Below, one piece after another: positions 19,081 to 26,519 of a stretch of DNA of 64,000 nt. The stretch comes from Flavobacterium haoranii (lineage in GTDB: Bacteria > Bacteroidota > Bacteroidia > Flavobacteriales > Flavobacteriaceae). The notes below the pieces were generated by a model, which saw only the letters and a list, made by a program, of their open reading frames with translations, searched no databases and was not told where the DNA came from. The first letter of the stretch is position 1, and each line of letters begins with the position of its first letter. The DNA lies in the NCBI GenBank assembly GCA_003246205.1, contig QKBC01000013.1, forward strand, positions 62,001-126,000, given 5' to 3'. Position numbers and translations under genes: made by a program.

Positions 19081-19091
19081 GTATTTGTGAT

Positions 19092-19976
19092 TTAAGAAAC
19101 TTGGAAACATCTCATACTCAGGCTAGCATATTGATAACCTTCATAAATATATTGAATCCTTTCGTTTTTTTCAGTCATAGCTAAAACATAAAGCATCGGT
19201 AAATAATGATCGTTTGTTGGAATAGAAAGTTGCGCAATTGTCCCCAATTTTTTATAGTCAACCAATGTATTAAAATCGTATTGATTGATCTTTTGTTTCA
19301 CCAATTCGTCAAATTCTACTGCCCAATCGGTTGGTTTAGCATCAATATTGAACCAATTAACTTTGTTTAGGTTGTGCACAATATTTCCGCTTCCAATGAC
19401 TAAAACGCCGCGTTCTCTGATTCTTTTGATAGCTTGTGCCAATTGAAAGTGATAACTGGAAGGTTGCGTGTAATCTAAACTCAATTGGAAAACCGGAATA
19501 TCAGCTTTTGGAAAAATATATTTCAAAACAGTCCATGCACCGTGATCTAATCCCATAGAATGGTCTTCATTAATCAGAAATTGAGGTGCTAATGCACTAA
19601 CTTCTTTTGCTAATTCGGGATGGCCTTTGGGTTCGTATTTAATTTGGCTCAATCGTTCGTCAAAACCACCAAAATCATAAATAGTATGTGGTGTTGGGTT
19701 AACCGAAACATAAGTACCGCGAGTTTCCCAATGTGCCGAAATCATCATAATGGCATTAGGACGCTCTATTTTGGTTCCCAAAGTTTTCAAGGTTTGGGTA
19801 AACGAATTGTCAAACAAGGCATTCATAGGAGTTCCGTGTCCTAAGAACAACATAGGCATTTTCTTCGATTTAGGAAAAGACAAACTTACCTTTTCAAATT
19901 CAGTAAGATTTAAGCCTGATGTCACTAACGGACTAATTGCCATGAGTTTTAAAAAATCCTTTCGATCCATAATCAT
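19092..19976 (-). CDS. 4,5-DOPA-extradiol-dioxygenase-like protein (LigB/YgiD family)
   Basis: A 294-residue protein of the class III extradiol dioxygenase superfamily. Metal-site motifs are FLGHGTPMNALFD, MMISAHWETRG, DHGAWTVLKYIFP and GSGNIVHNLNKV. Bacterial YgiD opens the ring of L-DOPA in vitro; the natural substrate is unclear. The first 25 residues look like an N-terminal extension or weak signal sequence, which is atypical for YgiD. It lies between the Crp-like regulator (67-nt gap) and the esterase, and may be controlled by that regulator. Confidence 0.85.
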   Translation of the reverse strand: MIMDRKDFLKLMAISPLVTSGLNLTEFEKVSLSFPKSKKMPMLFLGHGTPMNALFDNSFTQTLKTLGTKIERPNAIMMISAHWETRGTYVSVNPTPHTIYDFGGFDERLSQIKYEPKGHPELAKEVSALAPQFLINEDHSMGLDHGAWTVLKYIFPKADIPVFQLSLDYTQPSSYHFQLAQAIKRIRERGVLVIGSGNIVHNLNKVNWFNIDAKPTDWAVEFDELVKQKINQYDFNTLVDYKKLGTIAQLSIPTNDHYLPMLYVLAMTEKNERIQYIYEGYQYASLSMRCFQVS

Positions 19977-20043
19977 CTCAAATTACCAAGCAAATTTCAG
20001 ATTTTATAGATTGAAATTCATTCACATAGGTTAAGAAAGAAAA

Positions 20044-20628
20044 TTATTTTTTATGCATATTTTGACGAATGCGACTCAATGATTGCGGTTTAATGCCTAA
20101 AAAAGAAGCAATGAGATATTGCGGAACGCGTTGTAAAAAATTAGGATTGGTACAAATTAAATCTTTGTAGCGTTGTTCTGCGTCATCGGTAAAGGTTTTA
20201 GCAATTCGTTGTTGCGAATGAATGTAAGCGTTTTGAATAAGAATACGGAAAAAGCGTTCGAATTGGGGTAATTTTTGCATGGCCAATTCAAAGTTTTCTT
20301 TGGTAATTGCCAAAGCCATAGTGTCTTCTAAAGTTTCAATGGTAATGATAGCCGGTTTTTGACTGAAAAAACTATACAAGTCAGAAATCCAGTGATCTTC
20401 AAAGGCAAATTGTACCACGTGTTTTTCTCCTTTTTCGTCCGTTAGAAGCGAAATTAATAAGCCTTTTTCGATGTAATAAATGTTGGAACAAAAGTGTTCT
20501 GCCTCCAAAACAATTGTTTTTTTGGGAAAAGTAACAGGTTCTAAAAAGCTTAGAAAAAGCGCAAAATCAGTATCTGATAAAGCGGTGTTAATTTTGCGCT
20601 CAATATTTTGTCTTAAATTTTGGTGCAT
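20044..20628 (-). CDS. Crp/Fnr-type transcriptional regulator (cNMP-binding fold)
   Basis: About 194 residues from the ATG at 20628. The cyclic-nucleotide-binding-like beta roll covers residues 20-120 (FCSNIYYIEKGLLISLL, then KHVVQFAFEDHWISDLYSFF). The C-terminal helix-turn-helix is short (VPQYLIASFLGIKPQSLSRI). The phosphate-binding cassette of true cAMP binders is not conserved, as in most Bacteroidetes members, so the effector is unknown. It starts 2 nt after the lipoprotein gene stop, so the operon is tightly packed and the regulator probably acts on it. Confidence 0.85.
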   Translation of the reverse strand: MHQNLRQNIERKINTALSDTDFALFLSFLEPVTFPKKTIVLEAEHFCSNIYYIEKGLLISLLTDEKGEKHVVQFAFEDHWISDLYSFFSQKPAIITIETLEDTMALAITKENFELAMQKLPQFERFFRILIQNAYIHSQQRIAKTFTDDAEQRYKDLICTNPNFLQRVPQYLIASFLGIKPQSLSRIRQNMHKK

Positions 20629-20630
20629 TT

Positions 20631-21116
20631 TTATTCTGCAGAACAATTTGCTTTTTTCAAAGGCATAGTTGAGGTAAAATGAATTTGGGATTTATCTTTA
20701 AATGCTGTTCCCTCATCGTTTAATTCTCCATAACCTTCAATTAATTGATTGTCTTTTATGATGAATGCAACTTCACGTGTCCCCATGCCACCTTCGGAAT
20801 GATAATCATAAACACCGATTAAAGTATCGCCGTGTAGTGTCCCTTCAAATGTGCCGGAATTAAAGTCTTTTTCAGCGAGTAAATAGCTTAATTCTCCGGA
20901 AACGGTTTTCCCTACAGCATCAATTTTGAGTGTGATGTTTTCATCGTTTACTTCATAAGTATAACATCCGGCAGTTAAAAGTGGTTTTGCTTCTTCTGCT
21001 TCAACAACTTGTTCTGTAGAAGAAGAAGTTTTGTCTTCTGTCGCCGGTTTTTCTTCTGTTTTTTTGCAACTTATCCAGAACAATCCGATAGCAGTTAAAA
21101 ACATGATTTTTTTCAT
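20631..21116 (-). CDS. Lipoprotein of unknown function
   Basis: A 161-residue protein with a lipoprotein signal peptide; the lipobox is FWISCKKTEE with Cys17. An acidic Ser/Glu-rich linker of about 30 residues is followed by a compact beta-rich domain starting at GCYTYEVNDENITLKIDAVG. I recognise no named family. It is the second gene of the operon, 11 nt after the META-domain lipoprotein, and probably sits in the same membrane compartment. Confidence 0.7.
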   Translation of the reverse strand: MKKIMFLTAIGLFWISCKKTEEKPATEDKTSSSTEQVVEAEEAKPLLTAGCYTYEVNDENITLKIDAVGKTVSGELSYLLAEKDFNSGTFEGTLHGDTLIGVYDYHSEGGMGTREVAFIIKDNQLIEGYGELNDEGTAFKDKSQIHFTSTMPLKKANCSAE

Positions 21117-21127
21117 AATGTGTATGT

Positions 21128-21892
21128 TTAAGATTTAGTGAAACTTAAAATGATTTTTCCGTTTGATTTTAAATTCAAAGTGGCTTCCGAGATGGAATAC
21201 TCATCTACTTTTTGTAATAAAGTTAAGAAAGTAGTTTCATTTTCTGTATTTTTCAGACACATTTTGCGAGTCGTAATAATATTTTTAAAGGATAATCTTT
21301 GATTTTCATATAGCATCGCTCCGTTCATTCTATTACAACCTGTACTTCCGTAAAAGTAATTCTCATCGTTTTTAATCTCCAATTGCGGGAAACTTTCAAA
21401 ATCATTTTCCGTTAGGATTTGATCGTTCATTTTTTGAAGTTTCCATGTTCCTAAAAGTTTGTAATCCATGATATAGCGTCCGCAACCGTTTAAAGATTGT
21501 TTAGATTTTCCGTTTTTCTGGTATTCAATCGCTATTGAATTCGGAAATTCTTTTCCGGACATCTGGTTAATGCAGGTTTCATTCGTTATTGTTGCTTTAA
21601 AAGTAAGTTCCTTGTCTTTAAAGAAATAAACAGAAGCATTTTCAGATGTTTTAGGTTCTGTATATGGAATCGAGATTGTATCGTTAAGGGATAGGAATGA
21701 AATACTTTTCGTTGAGAAGCTTATTCCCCAAAAAGGTTCTGTTCCACTGCCTGAAAAATAATCAGTCATAAATTCCATGCTTTCAGGCTGTGTTTGAGTT
21801 TTGCTGAGATCCTGTGCCGGAATATTCGTTTCTTTAGAACTTTTACAGGAAAGGAATAATATAAAAAAGAATAGAATACTTATTTTTTTCAT
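21128..21892 (-). CDS. META-domain (HslJ-like) lipoprotein
   Basis: A 254-residue protein with a lipobox (FILFLSCKSSKE, Cys16). A first domain carries YFSGSGTEPFWGISFSTKS, a motif typical of membrane-associated proteins found with META domains. A C-terminal META domain follows (about 150-250) with GTWKLQKMNDQ, FYGSTGCNRMNGAM and TTRKMCL. E. coli HslJ is linked to heat shock and novobiocin resistance, but no mechanism is established. It is first in the five-gene operon; the upstream TATCTTTA box is one mismatch from consensus. Confidence 0.82.
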   Translation of the reverse strand: MKKISILFFFILFLSCKSSKETNIPAQDLSKTQTQPESMEFMTDYFSGSGTEPFWGISFSTKSISFLSLNDTISIPYTEPKTSENASVYFFKDKELTFKATITNETCINQMSGKEFPNSIAIEYQKNGKSKQSLNGCGRYIMDYKLLGTWKLQKMNDQILTENDFESFPQLEIKNDENYFYGSTGCNRMNGAMLYENQRLSFKNIITTRKMCLKNTENETTFLTLLQKVDEYSISEATLNLKSNGKIILSFTKS

Positions 21893-21955
21893 TGAATGTG
21901 AATTTATGTTTTAAAGATAGTTAAAAGCGTTGGTTTGGGCAAAAGCTGAAGATAT

Positions 21956-21984
21956 AAAAAATCCCGTCTTTTTAGCGGGATTTT
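21956..21984 (-). terminator. Terminator of purB
   Basis: A 9-bp stem (21958-21966 with 21976-21984, arm AAAATCCCG) with a 9-nt loop; the minus strand continues into a T-run. It lies 24 nt after the purB stop. Confidence 0.75.
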
Positions 21985-22008
21985 ATGTGTATTTATGATT
22001 GAGAAATA

Positions 22009-23355
22009 TTAAATTCCCAAATAATTACTTGGTGTAATTTGTTTTAATTCGTTTTTAATGTCATTAGAGATATTCAAAGTTTCAATAAACGCATGAATAG
22101 ATTCTTTATTGATAACCGAGTTGGTTCTCGTTAAATCTTTCAGCGCTTCGTAAGGATTTGGATACCCTTCACGACGTAAAATCGTTTGAATAGCCTCGGC
22201 TACTACAGCCCAGTTTTTTTCTAAATCTTCGGCTAATTTATTTTCGTTCAACAATAGTTTGTTTAACCCTTTTAATGTAGCTTCAAAGGCAATGATCGTG
22301 TGCCCGAACGGAACGCCAACATTTCGTAAAACAGTACTGTCTGTTAAATCACGTTGCAAACGGGAAATTGGTAATTTCGCGGATAAATGCTCAAAAATAG
22401 CATTGGCAATTCCTAAATTTCCTTCACTGTTTTCAAAGTCTATAGGGTTTACTTTATGTGGCATTGCACTTGAACCCACTTCTCCGGCTTTAATTTTTTG
22501 TTTGAAATAGTCCATGGAAACATACGTCCAAATATCACGATCTAAATCAATAATAATAGTATTGATTCGTTTTAAAGCATCAAAGAAAGCAGCAAAATGA
22601 TCGTAATGCTCAATTTGAGTTGTAGGGAATGAGTGTTGTAAACCTAAACTGTCTTCTACAAATTTAGTTCCGAATTCTTTCCAATCGATAGCCGGATATG
22701 CAATTTTATGCGCATTGTAGTTTCCGGTAGCACCACCGAATTTAGCCGCAAACGGAACATTAAATAACAAACGCATTTGCTCTTCAATTCGCTCTACAAA
22801 AACTAAAATTTCTTTACCTAAGCGGGTAGGGGAAGCCGGTTGTCCGTGAGTACGGGCCAACATTGGAATACCTTGCCATTCTACACAAAGTTCTTTTAAT
22901 TTTTGAAGAACCGAAATAAGTGTTGGCATGTATACGTTTTCAAAAGCTTCTTTCGTAGAAAGCGGAATAGCCGTATTGTTGATATCTTGAGAAGTTAATC
23001 CAAAATGGATAAACTCTTTGTAAGTTTCTAAACCTAATTGGTCAAATTTGTTTTTGATAAAATATTCAACCGCTTTAACATCATGGTTAGTCGTTTTTTC
23101 AGTGTTTTTGATCCACAAGGCATCTTCCGTACTGAAATCCTGATACATTTTGCGCAACTCCACAAAAAGTTTTTTGTCGAAATCGGCTAGCTGTGGTAAA
23201 GGAATTTCACAAAGTGAAATAAAATATTCAACTTCAACTAAAACTCGATATTTGATTAAAGCCTCTTCAGAAAAATAAGGTGCTAAACTTTGTGTTTTAC
23301 TCCTGTAACGACCATCTACCGGTGAAATAGCATTCAGTTCTGTTAGTTGTTGCAT
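22009..23355 (-). CDS. purB: Adenylosuccinate lyase
   Basis: A 448-residue fumarase/aspartase-superfamily enzyme that acts twice in purine synthesis, on SAICAR and on adenylosuccinate. The signature GSSAMPHKVNPIDFEN is intact, and the other substrate-binding segments are FGLTSQDINNTAIP and ARTHGQPASPTRLGKE. The start NAISPVDGRYRSKT matches the family. Length is as in E. coli PurB (456). It is monocistronic, with a TAAATTTG box 33 nt upstream and the terminator at 21956-21984. Confidence 0.97.
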   Translation of the reverse strand: MQQLTELNAISPVDGRYRSKTQSLAPYFSEEALIKYRVLVEVEYFISLCEIPLPQLADFDKKLFVELRKMYQDFSTEDALWIKNTEKTTNHDVKAVEYFIKNKFDQLGLETYKEFIHFGLTSQDINNTAIPLSTKEAFENVYMPTLISVLQKLKELCVEWQGIPMLARTHGQPASPTRLGKEILVFVERIEEQMRLLFNVPFAAKFGGATGNYNAHKIAYPAIDWKEFGTKFVEDSLGLQHSFPTTQIEHYDHFAAFFDALKRINTIIIDLDRDIWTYVSMDYFKQKIKAGEVGSSAMPHKVNPIDFENSEGNLGIANAIFEHLSAKLPISRLQRDLTDSTVLRNVGVPFGHTIIAFEATLKGLNKLLLNENKLAEDLEKNWAVVAEAIQTILRREGYPNPYEALKDLTRTNSVINKESIHAFIETLNISNDIKNELKQITPSNYLGI

Positions 23356-23388
23356 GGTTGTGTTGTTTAATTTTTTTTAAAAGAAATG

Positions 23389-23396
23389 CAAATTTA
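23389..23396 (-). promoter_or_regulatory. -7 promoter element for purB
   Basis: The minus strand reads TAAATTTG, a perfect TAnnTTTG match. Confidence 0.55.
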
Positions 23397-23485
23397 ATAA
23401 TTAGTGATAAGTAATTCGTAATTAGGCATTAGTTTTTTTGTCGGCTCTGACTGATTCGAGAACCTTTTTTATTTGGATTCACAAA

Positions 23486-24172
23486 TTACAGAAGCAACAA
23501 ATCACGAAGCTTCTCCATTCCTTCCGTTGCTGAAAGTGCAAATACTTCAAGCGGATTAGCTAAATCGTAAATCGTTGCCGGTTTAGGATCGATATAAAAT
23601 ACCGGAATATGAGATTGAGTGTAGTGTACTAATCCGGCAGCAGGATATACTTGCATGGATGTTCCTATAACTACCAGAATATCGGCTAGTTCTACGATGG
23701 GAAGTGCACGTTCAATTTCCGGTACGGCTTCGCCGAACCAAACAATAGCCGGACGTAATTGTTCGCCTTTTGCATTCAAATCACCTAACTTGATGTCTTC
23801 TGTCCAGTGGATTTTTTCATTTTCTGAACATTCTCCGCGAACTTTAGTTAATTCGCCGTGCAGGTGAATAATTTTAGAGCTTCCGGCTCTTTCGTGGAGA
23901 TCATCTACGTTTTGGGTTATAATATGAACTTCAAAATTCTGTTCTAATTCAGCCAAAATATGATGCCCTTTGTTGGGAATGACTTCTTTTAGCTGAGCTC
24001 TTCTTTTATTGTAAAAGTTTAAAACTAATTCCGGGTTTTTATGCCAACCTTCCGGAGAAGCGACTTCCGTGATATCATGGTTTTCCCATAAACCATTTGA
24101 ATCTCTGAAGGTGCTGATACCGCTTTCGGCACTCATTCCTGCACCGGTTAAAACAACAATTTTTTTCTTCAT
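23486..24172 (-). CDS. Sirtuin (NAD-dependent protein deacylase), class III type lacking zinc cysteines
   Basis: About 228 residues from the ATG at 24172; the frame runs on to 24268 but that would overlap the divergent methyltransferase start. The NAD site is VLTGAGMSAESGISTFRDSN, the catalytic His is in IIHLHGEL, and QNVDDLHERAG is intact. Tyr54 and Arg57 (YNKR) form the YxxR motif of SIRT5/CobB-like desuccinylases and demalonylases. Between the His and RPAIVWFGE, where four zinc Cys are usual, only one Cys is present, so the zinc module looks lost. It lies head to head with the methyltransferase gene, 74 bp apart. Confidence 0.88.
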   Translation of the reverse strand: MKKKIVVLTGAGMSAESGISTFRDSNGLWENHDITEVASPEGWHKNPELVLNFYNKRRAQLKEVIPNKGHHILAELEQNFEVHIITQNVDDLHERAGSSKIIHLHGELTKVRGECSENEKIHWTEDIKLGDLNAKGEQLRPAIVWFGEAVPEIERALPIVELADILVVIGTSMQVYPAAGLVHYTQSHIPVFYIDPKPATIYDLANPLEVFALSATEGMEKLRDLLLL

Positions 24173-24246
24173 GGAAAAGTATCTGTTTTTGCTTAAAAAT
24201 TGTTTTTTAGTAAAATTTTGTTTCTTTGTGGTAAAGATAATGATAA

Positions 24247-24918
24247 ATGAAAAAGGATAGAAAAGCACTTTTAGAATATTTAGAAGGATTTATTACCGAA
24301 AACAGAAAAGAAGGTTTTAAAAAGGTTTTAGAGAACCGAACTAAACATTTTACCATAGCAATAGAAGACGTGTATCAATTGCATAATACCAGTGCGGTAA
24401 TGCGCAGTTGTGAGGTATTCGGAATTCAGGAGCTGAATGTGATCGAACAGCGTTTCGGAAAGCGTATTGATAAAGAAATAGCAATGGGAGCTCAAAAATG
24501 GGTAGATGTCAATCGTTTTGCTTCCATTCAGAACTGTATAGATGATCTGAGAGGTAAAGGCTATCAAATTATAGCGACTACGCCTCATAATGATTCTTGT
24601 TTGTTACAGGATTTTGATATTAGTAAGCCTTCGGCTATTTTTTTCGGAACTGAAAAATTAGGGCTTTCAGAAGAAGTGATGCAACAAGCGGATGGTTATT
24701 TAAAAATTCCGATGGTAGGTTTTACAGAAAGCTTAAATATTTCCGTTTCGGCAGCAATTATTATTCAGGATATAACGGCTCGATTACGACGTTCTTCAAT
24801 TGATTGGAAATTAACAGAAAAAGAACTTTTTGAAAAGCAACTCGACTGGACCCGAAAATCTATTCGTGATATCGATTTTATAGAGAAGAAATTTTATGAG
24901 GATAATAGTGAAAAATAG
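24247..24918 (+). CDS. tRNA/rRNA 2'-O-methyltransferase, SpoU/TrmH type
   Basis: A 223-residue SPOUT enzyme using S-adenosylmethionine. Motif 1 is LHNTSAVMRSCEVFGI, motif 2 IFFGTEKLGLSEEVM and motif 3 IPMVGFTESLNISVSAAI, which together build the trefoil knot. The C-terminal extension and sequence agree best with TrmH (Gm18 of tRNA), but other SpoU targets are possible. The next gene starts 4 nt after its stop. Confidence 0.9.
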   Translation: MKKDRKALLEYLEGFITENRKEGFKKVLENRTKHFTIAIEDVYQLHNTSAVMRSCEVFGIQELNVIEQRFGKRIDKEIAMGAQKWVDVNRFASIQNCIDDLRGKGYQIIATTPHNDSCLLQDFDISKPSAIFFGTEKLGLSEEVMQQADGYLKIPMVGFTESLNISVSAAIIIQDITARLRRSSIDWKLTEKELFEKQLDWTRKSIRDIDFIEKKFYEDNSEK

Positions 24919-24922
24919 TTTT

Positions 24923-25624
24923 ATGAGGTACTATATTTTAGTTTCATTGTTTTTGATTTCTCTTTTAGCTAATGGACAATATAGATTTAGTGATTTAGAT
25001 TATATAGAAATAAAGAGTTATTTAGGAGCTGAGTTTGGTTATCCTAAAAATCAAAAATTTGAATTAATTAATGAGGATTGTGATAAATTAAATAATGAAT
25101 GCTATGATTTCGGAGATCATCTTTGGTTATTGGGGAAATGGGAAATAAATAAAGATGAGTATTTAGAATTCTATTTTTCAGAAGGTTCAAGTGATGATCC
25201 TCAAATTGTTGTCGTTTTAAACGATGAAGTTGTACTTGAGTCTTTTGGTAATATTTTCCATATCAAAGGTCTTACTCTTTATGTTGAAGGAAATGCTAAT
25301 TCTTATTTTGATATAAAACGTAAATATGTATTTGAGAATAAAGAATTTAAAGAAATTAAACAACCTTATTATTATATTGGAATAAAAGGCAAATTAAATT
25401 ACCCAATTAGCTTATATAAGTCTGAAAATTTTTTACAAAAGATAGCTGACCTGCCTAAAGGTTATGAGATTGAAATAATTTTAGGTAAGACAGAAGGAAA
25501 ATATAATGAGCTTGAAAGTATTTTAATAAAATCAGAATTTGGGTTACTAGGTTGGTATAATTTTAAAAATAATTTATCAAATGATGAATCAATAATTGAT
25601 GAGTTTTATTTTAATGGAGATTAA
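24923..25624 (+). CDS. Secreted hypothetical protein
   Basis: About 233 residues from the ATG at 24923, which opens a clear signal peptide (RYYILVSLFLISLLANG). The mature part is acidic with many aromatic residues (e.g. FGDHLWLLGKWEINKDEYLE), consistent with a beta-rich fold. I recognise no family. It starts 4 nt after the methyltransferase stop, so it is probably cotranscribed. Codon use is more AT-rich than in its neighbours, which might indicate later acquisition. Confidence 0.65.
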   Translation: MRYYILVSLFLISLLANGQYRFSDLDYIEIKSYLGAEFGYPKNQKFELINEDCDKLNNECYDFGDHLWLLGKWEINKDEYLEFYFSEGSSDDPQIVVVLNDEVVLESFGNIFHIKGLTLYVEGNANSYFDIKRKYVFENKEFKEIKQPYYYIGIKGKLNYPISLYKSENFLQKIADLPKGYEIEIILGKTEGKYNELESILIKSEFGLLGWYNFKNNLSNDESIIDEFYFNGD

Positions 25625-25660
25625 ACATGCATAAAAATAACTTTTGCTTACTTAAATATT

Positions 25661-26434
25661 TTATTTATTTTTCTTCAAAATCTTATATTCTTCATAACAA
25701 GCACTGATAGCATCCAGAATTTGAAGATCATTTGCTGTTTTGATAAAGTATTCTGAATAGTTACAGTTTTGTAAAATCAACGGAATATCATCTTTGTCGA
25801 CTTCTAGCAAAGCAGCAAGAGTCTGACGGTCATATTTAGTGGCTAAAAGTTCCCTAACAGTATCATCTTGTTTCATCTTCTTTAGTTTATCCATTTGGCG
25901 AGGGCGCTTGCCAAAAGTATTATACAAGAAATCAGCCGGGTTAAAAATAGACTGTAGAACTTTAGTAACAGCACCAGGAGATTTATCTCCGGCTTCATAT
26001 CCGGCATTTAGGCCTGAAATACTGTAACGATAATTGTCTTCACGTACAGGGATAAGGTCAGTATCAACTTCCACATAACCGGTTAAGTTATAACGCGCAA
26101 CAACTACTTCTTCAAGAGCATAAGCCTTCTCTGTTAAGACAACTTTAGATGATTTGTTTTTGATCCAGTCATGGGTTACTCTTACTTTAATGGTTTCAAA
26201 ACCTAAATAAGAAAATAACAACGTGTCGTTTACACGAGCCGGTAATTCAAAAAAACCGTTTCCGTCGGTTACAGTACCTTTTATCAACGAAGTGTTGATA
26301 ACGTGAACGTTATTCATGGGTAAACGGGTTTGGCTGTTAATAACAGTTCCTTGTAGGTTGGCTACCAAGGTATCATTTTGCGCAACAGCAAAATTGGAAA
26401 ATATAGCTAATAAAAAAACTATAAAATATCTCAT
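25661..26434 (-). CDS. Carboxypeptidase-regulatory-like domain protein
   Basis: A 257-residue exported protein with a signal peptide (1-18). A CarboxypepD_reg-like beta domain spans about 25-110: LQGTVINSQTRLPMNNVHVI, VTDGNGFFELPARVNDTLLF and SYLGFETIKV, the pattern at the N-terminus of SusC-like transporters. The remaining 140 residues, with FNPADFLYNTFGKRP and a KMKQDDTVRELL stretch, are alpha-rich and of unknown role. The protein is probably periplasmic or outer-membrane associated. The promoter and start codon lie within an 18-bp inverted repeat (see 26416-26489). Confidence 0.78.
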   Translation of the reverse strand: MRYFIVFLLAIFSNFAVAQNDTLVANLQGTVINSQTRLPMNNVHVINTSLIKGTVTDGNGFFELPARVNDTLLFSYLGFETIKVRVTHDWIKNKSSKVVLTEKAYALEEVVVARYNLTGYVEVDTDLIPVREDNYRYSISGLNAGYEAGDKSPGAVTKVLQSIFNPADFLYNTFGKRPRQMDKLKKMKQDDTVRELLATKYDRQTLAALLEVDKDDIPLILQNCNYSEYFIKTANDLQILDAISACYEEYKILKKNK

Positions 26435-26489
26435 CGTTGGGTAAATCTTGATTCAAAAATACGAATCAAACTGAGATATTTTATAGTTT
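26416..26489. repeat. 18-bp perfect inverted repeat around promoter and start codon
   Basis: Left arm 26416-26433 (AAACTATAAAATATCTCA) and right arm 26472-26489 are perfect reverse complements, 38 bp apart. The left arm is codons 1-6 of the minus-strand gene minus the A of its ATG. The -7 box of that gene (26454-26461) lies between the arms. Confidence 0.85.
26454..26461 (-). promoter_or_regulatory. -7 promoter element for carboxypeptidase-regulatory-like gene
   Basis: The minus strand reads TATTTTTG, a perfect match, 20 nt upstream of the ATG. Transcripts starting here would lack the upstream arm of the inverted repeat. Confidence 0.6.
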
Positions 26490-26519
26490 CTTAGTTTTTT
26501 ATCTTAAAATTAACGAAAC

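Noticed and set aside
24173..24268. 32-residue N-terminal extension of the sirtuin
   Set aside because: It would overlap the divergent methyltransferase gene, and the ATG at 24172 begins right at the conserved Rossmann strand.
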